Origin: Klebsormidium nitens
Taxonomy: Eukaryota; Streptophyta; Klebsormidiophyceae; Klebsormidiales; Klebsormidiaceae
Length of the DNA: 48,862 nt
Assembly (NCBI GenBank): GCA_000708835.1
Contig: DF237501.1
Coordinates: 12,386 to 61,247 of the forward strand
Reading direction: 5' to 3'
The position numbers and the translations under genes are program-made. Shown one piece after another: positions 34,278 through 47,300 of the stretch (position 1 is the first letter of the stretch; the number at the start of each line of letters is the position of its first letter). The notes under the pieces were generated by a model. The model saw nothing but the letters and a program-made list of their open reading frames with translations. It did no database searches and had not been told where the DNA came from.

Positions 34278-35358
34278 CGGCCGGTAACCAATACCTTAAA
34301 GATAGATTTCAATGACAAAGAGTACGGTCGGGGGTTGGCCCCCGGGCTATGCATGGGCCAGAGGACCCCGGACTTCACCCCCTCTATTTAATACCGTATG
34401 TCACTTCAATATGGTTTGCTTGCATGAAGCGCCAGATGAAGTGCCTACCCAATTGTACGTACTACGTAGTGTCTCTTTCCGCACGCCGTTAAACCAGTAA
34501 TTCCATAATCTTCTACCTTATATGGAATACAACATACGTTTGTCTTTTCTTGATTGCTTACTTCTACCTATCCTATATTCAACACTTCTTCGATTGCAAG
34601 GAAGGTCTAATTGCATACAGTGAAAACATGATAAGCTAGAAAGCTCGTAGCATGGATAATCCCATTGGAGTGGAGACGGTCTTTGAGCTAGCCGGGTATT
34701 ACAATGGTAATTCGAAGCCCGCGGCCTGGACCATGCATGACACTAGCACACCGTTCATGACTTCATTTCTCCGCAAATTAAGATGGACACTAACATATAT
34801 CGCACAAACACGTGAGATATATCAACCATATGTCCCAGTCAACGAGCGACTTGCATGAGCTTTTTAGTGAGCTGCAATTGATATACTGCAATCACCAAGC
34901 GACAGTCTTTTCTCTTGTTGCGTTCTTGCAGTGAAGATTCACCTAGGCCTATAAGCTCGACGGTCCATTCCGACGTCCACGCCCGCCACGCCCACAATGG
35001 ACTCAAAATGTTGGTTGACTGTTGGCCTTGGTGGTGAGGCCCAAGCCTCACAATAATGCACACCTAACTGACTATCTGATGCGCAGCGCCTCGCGCGAGT
35101 TGCACGCAGGCGCGTTTGTTCTTGAACACTCTAATGACGTCCTAGCTCAAAATCTGCTCAACGCAACATACTTCGCCCTAGCCTATGTAGCAACACTGAA
35201 AAAGTTGCTCGGATTACTAGTGTACTTGACGAAATGCGATTGGCTTCAAAACACCCAGAGCACGCTACTTGATGCACTACTCTAATACATTATGCTACAT
35301 CCAGGTTAAGAGCGCCAGGAAACTCTTCTTCGCAAGAAACTTTTTTCCCATTACGCCC

Positions 35359-38300
35359 TCAAGAAACAGCGCCCTGCGCTTGCAACTGCTCGCTGATCAC
35401 AGCAAAAACGGTGGGCCAGGAGATGGGTTTGGTCAAGTAGCCATCTATGTTCAAGTGCCGGAGCTTGTTCTGCGCGAGAACGTCCGCCGAAAGGATGTAA
35501 ATAGGGAGTCTAGAGCTTGGCCCTTCGAGCTGGCGGATCTCCTCCGTTGCGTGTATGCCGTCCAACACTGCAGCCAGAAGCACAATGATGTCTTTTAGGA
35601 TGCGATTCAACAAATCTCCACAACCGAGGTTAAAACTCGCTGAACGGGGACTGCTTCTTCACTATCCGTCGTGACACGAGGGATCGACAGCAGCTAGAGG
35701 TTGCTTTTGACGGCTGCGCAACAAATGATAAGGGGGAAAGTGCCGTCCAGAACTTCATCTGGCCGGGTTCCACGGGAAAGGAAAAACCATGCAAAGGCTA
35801 GCAAAACTAGAGCCTTAGGGACGATGCCACCACCTTGCTTCTAGGTAACCCTCGTCATGGAGCTTACTTCGCCACACTTAGTGCTGAAGAGCAATTCATC
35901 AGTCGAACCCTCGTCAGAAAGGCGGCCCAATCGATGACCGCTTCAGTAGGATAAGCGGAGGTGCGTCGAAGCCGCTACAGAAGAGCACCGGAGTTCTTGC
36001 ACCACTTCTCGGGCCACATCGAACACCGGCTTCGCTAACCCCGTCGAGCACCAACTTTGTCTCTCTGCGCTGCTTGCTAGTTTAAAGTTGCAGCACACGA
36101 CCACACGCTTGCGCAAGGTTACCCGGCGGCTTAGTGTGACCAATCAGGGTTGAGGTAAGGTCCGATACCTGGCATCTGCAGGTCCATGAGGCAGAGCGTA
36201 TACGCTTTGGTCCGAACAGCGTCCACGGCCAGCCGCCCGTTGCCCACAACGTCCACGTCATGCCCGTGGTGCTTCAGCATTTTCTGCGGGGACAGCGGAG
36301 GACAGTTGGGGATGATGCATCCGGGACGGTGATGTCCTTCTGAAGTCGGACGATTGCGCCGCAAGAACAGGATTGTGACAGACGATTTCTACTTTGATCT
36401 TGCGACGCTTACCAATCCGACGTTGGTTGCGCCGCAGACCCTCGTCAAGACTCCTGGTTTCACATTCAAGATACGCACTCCTTGAAAGTCAAACCTCGGA
36501 GACAGATAATCGCAGAAAGACCTCAAAGCGACATCGTCTCCTGCTATAGGCTGTGAACCTTCCCTAGGCTCTAATGTTCTGTGACCTCGCTGCAACGTTT
36601 CGTGCTTTTGCATTCAATCACTCACTCAGCTGGTGCTTTTCAACGTTCTATCGACGAACCACGTGCTCCCAATTGTAGAGAGAGCAAAGAGCAAGAATCG
36701 ACTGACAGAGAGCAGCAATAATTTTCAAAAGGCTTTTTCGGATGCTGCGAGCCAGATCGGCAACGGTGAAGCAAAGCTTTGGGCAGCATTGCTGATTGCT
36801 AAGTCAAACTTGTCAAAATCCATGGATTGCTTCAGCCAAAGAATTGACAAATGACAAACGGACGAACGGTTGGCCTTGCAAAACGTGGGCAGCAAAGCAG
36901 AAGTCTTACGCAAGCAAAGCCCAGAAGATCAATTTCCGCACAGAGGATGTTAGTGGAAATCTGCAAACCGAGGCCATGCAGAAAGTGACGTCAGCATGAT
37001 TGAGATCGGGTCCATACCCTGATGAGCAACTGGTTGACCACGTTATCCTCCGCCACCAGAATGCGGGCGCGCGTGTGCAACTGCGAGGGTCCCTGTACGA
37101 AGGGTGACAAGGCTGGGTCAAACGACGAAGGCTGCTAAAGTCCCTACACTTCGGTGAATCGCACGATTAAGTAAGCCGCTCCTCTAAAATTATTCCGAAG
37201 CATTAAGTGGACTGCGAGGGCCACTCAACGAGAGACTACACTTTGCATCGTACCACAAGGCTGCTCACTTCTGCCCTGCTGTTTCATGCAATTTGGGGTC
37301 AGCCGCTCCCGCAAATCTGCTTCAGAGCAGTTACTTGACGTTGGACAACGAAAGCGGCCCTGATGACAAGGTTGCTCGAACTGCTTCGTTTTGGGCTTCG
37401 CCCAGATTTCCACAGACCACTCTACCAAACTGGCTTTGGATGGCCCATCTTAAGTGAAAGGGTCGAATGTAGAGCGTTTGGCTACTCTTTGCGGACTTAC
37501 CTGTTCCTGAATCGAACCGAAGTTGCCGCTTCCGTAGCTGGAGATTCCGCTCCCGTAACTAGAGATTCCGCTGACCGAAGGAGAACCGTTCTCGGTGACG
37601 CTCCTGCTGCTGAGCTCAACACTAGGGGGCGCCGTCGAGACCTCGGAGATTTCCCCCGGCTCCTCGACATGGGCGCGAAGACCCTCGACCGACACTCGGG
37701 GCGTGATCCCCGGGCTGTTTTTGTGACTGCTTGTTGCCTGCAAGCTAGACCCCGATTCTCCTGGACTTTTGTCGTTTCTCAACGACGATCCCGAGGAGGC
37801 GTCTCCGGCAGACCGCCGCTCTTCCCCCGTAGGCGATGTCTGCTGCTCCGCACTGTTAAGCGCTGTCCCATCTCCCTCAGCCCCGACTCCCGTCAGGAAC
37901 TTCGCCATCACTTCTTCCTTTGCTTCTGTCCCCTTTCGAGGGCTCTTACCACCACTGAGCAAAGCCCCCGCACTTTCCTTTTCCTCGTCTTCGCGTTTGC
38001 CTTCCAGTTCTCCCCCATGTGCTGCTCGTTCTGGCGCACCCGCTTTTCCCCCAGCATGTCGATGCGAAGCTGCTTCCGTCTTAACGACTCGCACATCTTT
38101 TCCCCCCTCGCCTAGTTGCGGGCTTTCCCGCCCTTCGTCGACTACCGGGCCTGTCACCCCCCGACCTGGTTGATCAGACGTTCCTTCCCGGCCTGCCTGA
38201 TCGGCGATTTCTCCGGCAGGCTGCAGAGATCTAGTCGCTGGCTCTGTGGAAACTGGAGCCGCTCGGGGCTCGAGCGGGCCCTTGGGTGAGAGCCGGATGA

Positions 38301-41300
38301 GATCGTCCATGCGCACCGGGGGCGGTCCCCGGGAGGGGGCGAGACTGAGCGTACGGGACGGCCGCCGAGTGAGCGGGCCGGTGCACCGCTGAAGGCGCAC
38401 TGCGGGATCACGGGAGAACGCGCGGTTAAGGTGATCGTCTTAACGAAGGAAAAGGAGAACACGTTCTTTTAAAACCGCCCGTTTCGCAAGCGGGACAGTT
38501 TCAATAACAGGGTTCCAACGATGCAAGGACCTTGCAAATCTTCATCTTGAAGTCGCTCCAGGAGCAATGCTTACACCAGACGCCCAGACAATGACATTCT
38601 TGACTTCTCAGCACCTTTGCAGAATTGTAGAAACGAGGGTGGGTCCCAACTCCAGCGTGTGCAACTTCTCAACGACCCAGTCCTATGATCGTTCTTGCGG
38701 GCGCGGGTTGGGCGACCGACCGAGGTGCACTGCGAGCTTCGAAGTCGCCGAGCCTTACGGTTTGCTCTGAAAAGAGAAGTCTCTCACCTGAGCACGTGAA
38801 GGTGGTCCCCTTATTCAGCTCGCTTTGTACAGCAATCGTTCCGCCCATGGCCTCCACTAGCTTCTTGCAAATGACGAGGCCCAGCCCGGTGCCGCCATAC
38901 CTGCACGTAAGCGGGGCGCACTTATGAGAGGCTACACAAAAGCTTTGCAAAGCGTTCCGGCGCTGAACAGCGAGGCCGTTTTCACATGTATACTGCAAAA
39001 CCCTTGAAGCAACCGAGAATGATAGCCACTCGAAAAAGGCTGGATAATGGTTCGCCAGCGGTGGCAAGACATCAAGTGCGTCGATTGCCGTCCAGAGGAT
39101 GTGATGTGAGCTGAGGTATGCGGGCAAAGGAGCGCCTCCATACGGACGAAAACCAAATCCTCAGCCATCCTTTAACGTTTAATCGAGTCTCCAGCTTCGG
39201 CGTCCAGCCTTCAGTATGTGAAGCCTGGGGAAGAACAAGCAGTCAACTGCAAATCTTATGCGATGGAGGTCAGACCACAAAGGCGCGAACTACTTGAGTA
39301 AAAGAGGAGGGGCGAACAGTGACTCATGAACCTATCAGATGCAAACCAAAGACCCTCAGAAGCCCATACGTATATGTTTCCAACGACTTCGGAACCTGAA
39401 GCGGCACACCCAAACAGCCCCACCTTTTGCCGAAGGCATATGTGTGCGTTCTCCGACTCCAAAATAGTACCGAGAAACCTTAGAATGCGAAAAGGAGATA
39501 AACCCAGAGACCGCGGAACGGCCGCTGCTCACATCCGGGTCGTAGTATCATCCGCCTGCACGAACGACTTGAAGAGCTTCCGTTGGGACTCGGGCGCAAT
39601 CCCGACGCCCGTGTCGGTAACGCTAAACTCGTGCCACGTGGCGCTGCCACCTGGCAGACTTGAAGCATCTGGGCCGTCGCTCTGCGGGAGCTGTAGTCCC
39701 GGGCCGTAGACTGCGCCGCCCTCCGAGGTGCCGACGCTTGCGCCACTGCGTGCGTGCGAGGTTCTTCTCTGGAAGAACGAACGTAAGGAAAGTTAGAGCT
39801 TAGCCCGTTTGACTCTTGCTTTCCAGACCACGAGGCAGGCGCAGAGGAGCCGCATCCAAAACGAGCTGGGACAAAGGGGTTCCTATCTACGGTCTTTTGT
39901 ATGAAGAGACGACGATTTGACCGTCTGATGGCTGAGTAGGACAATACCTTCTATCACAAAGGAGCGAGATAGGAACGAAAAGCGACTCGAGACCGTCAGT
40001 GAAGAATTGGGCAGAGAGTGTTTCTCTACTTGCTACCCTACATTAGACCGATCCTGCCAACAATTGCAGAACGTTCATATGTTTGATTAATTCTTCTGTG
40101 GCAACGGTGCCTCGTCCTCTCGGGACGGTAGGTGGCAACTGCTCTCGTGCCACTCGTGAATAATCAAGTCAAAGGCCAGTCACAGGTTCCTCAATGCAAA
40201 ACACGGAGTAATAAACCACTGTCTCCCCCTGGAAGAAGTCAGAGCCATGCAAAACTACATACAGAGAGTTGACGCGCCCACTAGAAGTAGCTCACCCGAA
40301 GCATATTCTCGAGGCAGCGTGTTCGAGCGGCGTCTTGAGGCTCCTCCAAATCGATCACTGCGTCACCCTTGTTGTCGGGGCTCTGCAAAAAACAGAGGGT
40401 GACGTCAGCTGGCCGCATGAGCATTCCGGATGCGAGCAACTTCTCTTCAAAAGGGGTTGGTGTTATTTTCTTACGTGCCCAGAAACAAGTCGGGATACTC
40501 TACATACATGACCCTGCTTGGGCTCAACTGAAAGAAGGTGGTCAAACGTCTGGAATCAAAGGAGGCAAGTCCAAGGCCTTCGCTCCTCTTGATTAAAAGC
40601 GCGTTCGGAGATGATGAGTCTGGGTTTCAAGCCCGGACGAAGACGTCGTAAGCTAGAGAGAACACCAGCAGAATGCGAGCAGTCCAGAGACTCAGTCGAG
40701 GAGTCTACAGGTACGCCCTTCTAAAAGATGGGAATCTCGTCTACTTCAGAACCTCGAAAATACTTTGAAAGAGGGCTCTGTGGGCATTTCGCAATCGATG
40801 TGGATTATATTGATGACATGTTCAGAGCCAACCGAGTTGTTGAATCTACGTGAAATGAGGCCTCTTGCCCGCAAACCGGCAATCTGAGCCGTCTCATCAC
40901 GACATAGACGTCACATCACACAATTGGAAGATTAGGAGTCGGACCTGGGGGTGGCGTTTCACGTCGGATTGGCCACCCCTGAAACGATCATCGAAAAACC
41001 TTCATTACCACTTGCGTTTGACAATACCAGCAAAGGTAGCTGTTTGTGTGAGCTCACATATCGTTCGGGGATGCCGTTCCCAAGTGGGGGATGCGGTAGG
41101 CGCCTCCAGCGGACCGTGATACCTCCGCTCTCGGTGAACTTGATCGCGTTCGACAAGAGGTTCGACAGGACTTGCTGCAAACTGCACAGAGGGCGGCCCG
41201 AGATTTGGTGAGACGTCACGATTGTTTAACAGTCAAGAACCGAAAACGAAGGAAGAGCAGTCAGGGATGCATCAGTGCAACCGCTTACAAGGACGATCCC

Positions 41301-44300
41301 CGTATACCTGTAACGAGAAGGCATGAAATACGGCTGGCGAAGCGTGGCTTCTACTTCGAAGCGCTTTGAAAGATGAGTCACCAGAAACTTCTTGTTTCTG
41401 ACGTGAAATCCACTTAATGCAGTGGACCCAACTTTCCTGACAATGAGGTTTCACATTGTAAGGATGTTCAGTAGTATAGCCTCGCTTGTATCCTTTTGTC
41501 ACCTCAGCAAATCCATCCCCACACCCCAGAATGAGGGATAATGCTTTTTATTTCGTACTTTAAAGCACACGCATACCGACTTCGTAAACCTGGGTTTTTA
41601 AGCTTGCTGAGGTACTTTGTTGACTTGTTGCGGCACTGAGGCGTAGATTCAAACGAGCGCCCTGTGATGCCTCTGAACTGGCATGAAAGCCCCTCGCACA
41701 TTCGGTACCACAAACCCCAGCTCACAAATTCGTGGACCTAAATCCTCAGCAGTTAGGACTGCAGAAACTGCAAATCTGATACCGGGCTCTCGATCTGACC
41801 CCCAAGCCTGGAGCCTTACCGAAGGGGGTCCCCCTTGGCCATGCAGTCAGCCGGCTCGGGCAGCTCGAGCTCGATCCGAAGCCCCTTCTCCAATAGCTTC
41901 CCCGAGAAGAGCGCCACCACTCGGTGCACGACCGCTGCAACGTCTAAGTCGATCTCTTCCAGCCGCAGCTGCCCCGCCTCAATCTGCGCAATCGAAGAAA
42001 GCAGAAAGATCACTTCCGAGTTTCAAGTTTAGGCTCAGATGGGAGCGGAGGATGTTCTGGAACGCCACTGTGCAATGGACCTCAGTTGCAGTGTCCAAGT
42101 CGATTTCCTCCAACCGCAGCTGCGCCGCCTCAATCTGCGGAATAATCATCAGTAATTACTTTCGGGCTCCGCGATTGAGTTTGGGCTTCGGCTTTTTTTT
42201 TCAAAGGAGGGAGGAGCTTTATTGAGAAGATTGCCACCGCCGTTAGATGACCATCGCTGCAACGCTCCGGACGCGGCTGCCTTGTCTCAATTTGCGTAGC
42301 TCAGCACATGGTATGGAAGAAACCGGTTCGAGGACAGCCGGTATTTCAAGAGCGCAAACAGTAACGAACCATCGCCGCACTGTCTAGGTCGATACAGTTC
42401 GAAGAAAGCCGGTAACTCAAGAGCGCAAGTAGTTACGAACCATCGCCGCACTGTCTAGGTCGATGCCTGACCCGCGTCAGGCAACGAGTATGGACGAAGA
42501 GTGTGAGTTGCCAAGGATAACAGTGCGCTGTTCAGAGTTCTCGCCGCCTCAGTTGGGGGTGGGCAGGGGCCTTTTTAGATGCGACAAAACCAGCCCGAAA
42601 AGTACGGAAACTGGCATGACAGAATCCTGTAGGATACGACAGAACCCACGTTTGCCGGCTCACCTTGGAGAAGTCCAGGATGTCGTTGAGGCACCCCAGC
42701 AGGGACTCCGCTGAACTTTGCATGGTCGAGACGTACAGGCTCTGGACTTCCGTCATCGGCGTCAGGCGCAGCAGATCAAGCATGCCCAGGGTCCCCTGAA
42801 GAAATTCGGGAGAGATACGCATAGAGCTTGTTTTGATTTATACTCTATTTTGCGAGCGTAGACAGCAAATCTTCTGACAGAGGCTCTACAAGAATTCACG
42901 CACTTACAGATCGTTCCGAATCAGAAGCCAGTTCCCCCACGATACGGCAACTTGAGTCTAGGTAAGCACTGCCGTCACTAACAAAAAATGTCACCATTTT
43001 GCAGAAGAGCCCAAATTCTGGACGGTAGGCCAATGAGGCATGCGTCAAAAGACTCCATTCAAGCAACACACGGACGGGCTTTCGGCAATGAGCTTTTCAG
43101 GCAAGCCCACAGAGTTTCGGCAGGGGCGAAAGTGTTCGTAAGGGCTGGTCAAGGTGTGCGGAGAGCTTCTCAACAGAAGCTTGCTAAATCAGGAAACACT
43201 CTCTGCATTTCCTAAGACGCTTGACCTCATTGTTCTCAACAGAAAAAGCGCAGTGACTCACGGTCAGTGGGGTGCGCAGCTCGTGGGACATGGTGGCGAG
43301 GAAGGCAGACTTGGCCTGCAACAGATTGGTAAGAATGTCAGGAAACTGTCAATATCCCTGACCCTGTGTTCCAAGGCATTACCAAAATGCTTTCACCTCA
43401 GTCGGTGGCTACTGGGATGCCTCGAACAATCGCCAATGACCCAAGGTATGCTGATAGGGCTGCTCGACAGGACCCGCCTGTTATGATGACCCCTCACAAG
43501 TCCAATTCAAAGCGGTTAAGTAATTCTGCTCTGAAAGCCTGCTTATCTAGAAGATACAGGCGTGTCCCCGATGAACCTGCCAACCCCTGGTACAACCTCC
43601 TCGAGCGCTTCTCTGCCGGGTTTGCAACTCAGTTAGACCTCATGGAGGCGAGCGACTCCATTGGAGCTCGCCTCCAGCAGCCTGGCAGCGTCCTTACCTT
43701 GTCCGCGCTCTCAGCCTTGTGACGGGCCGCCTCAAACTCCTTGTTCAGCTTCTCGATCCTGTAAACCTCAGCCTGCGCAAACGAAAAGTGGCAACGACAC
43801 TTAAACACTTAGACTAAATAAAAGGCGTCCTGCGCATTCTAGGCGTTTGAAGATGTCAGTCCCTAGTGATCTTGTTTCGAAAGTTGTCATAAGACAGAAG
43901 ATGCACGGGTTTGGAAAAGAATGTACTGGGGAAACGAGATCAAAAGGAACGATATCGAGTCATGCTAGATAACCCTCCGTAGAAGAGCTCGTGAGATGGA
44001 AGGCCCACCTTCTTCTGCTGTATCCACTTCGTAACGACATACACGGACAGCCCAATCGCCAGGAACACCACGAGCAAGACAGCGGCCCAGCTGAGAGGTG
44101 CGCCAAGTATAGAACGAATGCTGGCGTCGGCACTGCAGTCCAACCTGTTAGGAAGAGCCACGTGGTCATCCGTTATGTTTGGCCAGTCTGAACAGGCTTT
44201 ACCCCAGGGAGGGATGATTTAACGTGAGGCCGAGAAAGATTTGAGATCAGGTGGACAGTAACCATGATGGACAAAAGGAAAAGCTTGTGCTCCACATCAA

Positions 44301-47300
44301 AAGATGGTAGGTATGGTGATATTATTGCAATCAACAATGGCGCCAACATCTAAGGGGAAACTCAGGACACCCACAACTTGAGAGTTTTTGAGATGTCTCA
44401 CTGTGAATTTCTCAACTAAGCTGAGCATAGTAAGTACACAACCTTTTCGTTCGCATATAATCTCACCTGTAAGAGCGCCCGCCTAAGTTGTACGTGGAAG
44501 TTGCAGAGAAGCGATACCTTGAGGGGGGGCTCTCCGGCGTCTGGTACATCAAGCTGGGCTGTGGACCCAGATCTGTGCAACCAAGACCGAGATGTTGTGA
44601 TGCAAGGAATCTGGCTTTCAAAAAGAGCAGCGGCTGGGTGGCTGTGAGCAAACTCCAGCAACGTTCAGGCAATCGACAGGCATGAAGGACATGGAAACCG
44701 GCAGGATGAAAACGTTTTGAGTGCGAAAGAGCACCATAGCGGGCTGGCGAGTCCCTAAGACCAATTTGAAGATCATCTCCTGGAAGATGTAGGGCTTGAA
44801 CAGAGTACACCGTCAGAAACGCCTTGCTCCACATTCTGAGTGAGTTGTGGGAAAGAGAGGAACAACGCGCTGATGGCAGAATGACAAAAGGCGGCGCAAT
44901 CCTATCCTTACTTGGGGGTCCGCTGACGTCATACAATCTAAGCCTCCCCAGCTGCGTCTGGAAACGCTTGTCGGCATCCTTGAAGAGCGCCGTGGCATTG
45001 AATACCGAAACGATGAAACCTGGATTACAACAGCACACGTCAACAGATGTTTGCTTCGGTAAGAGGATCAGAAGGGCGGCAAGGGCATGTGTTTTGCGGA
45101 ACTTGACAGACAACTGAGGGTTACAGAAGCAAACAACCGCATGAGGAAACCACTTGATTCCGCACCTTTGATCAACAGCGTAGCAACCGGTATAGCTACT
45201 GCATGCCATCTCTCCAGAGATCCAAAATATGCAAGAACACCCCCGATGAGAAGCACAACAAGTACAGAGTCAGGACAGAAGCGCTAAAGGACCAGAACCC
45301 CACCTGCCAGCCCTTGTCGTAGCTGCTCCAATGATGCGTTCACTGGCTGTGGTGGCAGGTTCGTGTAAACGGGATAGTACATGCCGAGTGCGGTAGTTCC
45401 GAGCACGCTGGGAAAGGGGTACGTGACTGTGAGCTGCCCTGTGTCGCGGGCCAGCTTTGCAACTGCGGCGAGCCGGGGGTTGCTCAAAGTGTCGTACCCG
45501 GCAAAGAGGCGCTCGTACTGGGGGAGCGAGGCCCTCCAAGTCACAAAGTACTGCACACACCAACATAGTCTGGGATTAGGGGAAATTAGGTTTCTTCGAA
45601 GCAAGGTGCCTTCCAATCACAATCAGCCATGTGGTCGGTTTGCGCCCAGCCAATTGGTGGCGGTGACAGACTGATGCACAGAGAGAAGCCAGGTGACCTT
45701 GCCGAACCTGGTAAGTCCCAGGCTTGACATTTTCCTATCATGTAGAAGCGTTGGAAACCTGGTCAATCTACAAAGTTAGAAGCAGATTCCAGATTTTCAG
45801 TGAACGGGCTGTGTCGTACGAAGTGTGGGATTCGTGAATTCGGAAGTGCAGAACCTTTCATAAGATGGATGATATGAAGCGCTTTCAGACCCTTGTCAAG
45901 CTTATCTTGGCCTTTCAGGTGTGTCTCCTGAAGGATTCACCATGTGCGGCCGGATCAGAGTGGCATGGGGAGATGGTGTGCTTTGGCAGCTCTAAGAGCG
46001 AATGTTTGAATCAGATACACGTTGGTACCCTTGCTGATTCCAAATGTGATCCATAGGAGAGTCCTTCAACAATATGTACATGATTTACAAGCAACCGGAC
46101 ACTGGCCAGAAACTGTTGTGTTACTTTGGCTGGAAAAATGGAACGATGAAAGAATGAGCGACTGAACAACCAAGCAGTCAAGAGCCACCTTTGATGGATG
46201 AGGAGTAATCGAGTGGGAGGGGCTTTTGTTTGGGGCGCGCTTGTAGGCCACCATCACTGTGCAGTCAATGCATTGGCTCATGGCTCACATTAAATCGGTC
46301 TGAAGCGAACATCCAAGGGAAAATATACAACAACGATCGATCATACCTCTGGTGCTGAATCCCTGGTGACAAAGGTTGGGCTTCCATTGCTGTCGGGGGT
46401 ACCATATTGCGTAAATTGTGCCCCCAGCACCGCCTCTGCGGCAGCACGATCTGGACCCAGGACGTGCTTGATGTAAGTCACGCCTTGGGAGGACGGGACC
46501 AGGATGTTTGTCTCATTGGCATAGTTTTGGAAGTCCTCCTGCAGGGAGTAAAGAGTAGGCTCGAGGAAAAAGTAAGATGCAACGGACCCCAAATGCGTGC
46601 CAGAAAGAAAGACAAGTGCGAGGAAGCGGAAGGCCTTAAACAACGTCATCTGCAAGTGGAAACTTCTCTGACATGTCTCCTCTGATCAGGCTGCAGCAGC
46701 AATTGCTGGCAAGTAAACCTACACCGCATCCAGGTTCACCATCTTGAGATCAAAGGATGCTCTTGATCATTGCTGACAAAAGTATCATAACCATGCTGAT
46801 AGGGAAATGATTGAGACAGCGGAAGATGAAGAACAGACTCGATTAGACGAAAGCCTTGTTTGCTTGTGAGAACACCAGACTCGTAAGGAGCATTCTGATT
46901 GTATCAGAATATGCTCCTAAGGTACAGGGCAGATTGGTCAAGCCTTATCACGATCAGAGTTTGCCAAGCTGAGGCCAAATTTTTTAGGGCGGTTCTGAAA
47001 AATGGCAGTGGGTAGGAGGTGCGCTGCAAGGGCTTACCGAAGTAACGTTGGGATAGGCCTTGACCAGACCGCTGTACATGTTGATGGTTTCAAAGCTTGC
47101 ATAAAGCTCACTCTGATAGGCCTGCTCAAATAAAAGAGTGTCTGTATTGGTACCAGCCTCAGTGACAGGAGCGACCAAATCTTTGCCTTATGCCTGCACT
47201 CTGCGCAATATGATAACTTCGAAGGGGCTGCTTTAAAAAGCTCTTCAGAATCGTCCTTGTCTCAAAAGATTGCAAAGATGACAGAACAACCTGTGCCCCT

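Larger units (their letters stand above)
32654..35358. other. Intergenic region between phytase and histidine kinase
   Basis: Both neighbours are on the minus strand, so the phytase promoter should lie near 32654 and the kinase 3' UTR near 35358. I find no gene. The stretch holds a 21-bp near-palindrome (33277-33297), a 32-bp G+C near-palindrome (33886-33917) and element copy E (34114-34277). An open frame at 33449-33820 (minus) has no recognisable domain. Confidence 0.5.

Noticed and set aside
44467-44572. Alternative frame of kinase exon 6 reading [12 protein letters not shown], which looks like the end of plant CHASE domains
   Set aside because: It would need phase-2 entry, but exon 5 exits in phase 1 and the TM2 exon needs phase-2 exit; only the frame reading [16 protein letters not shown] satisfies both sides.
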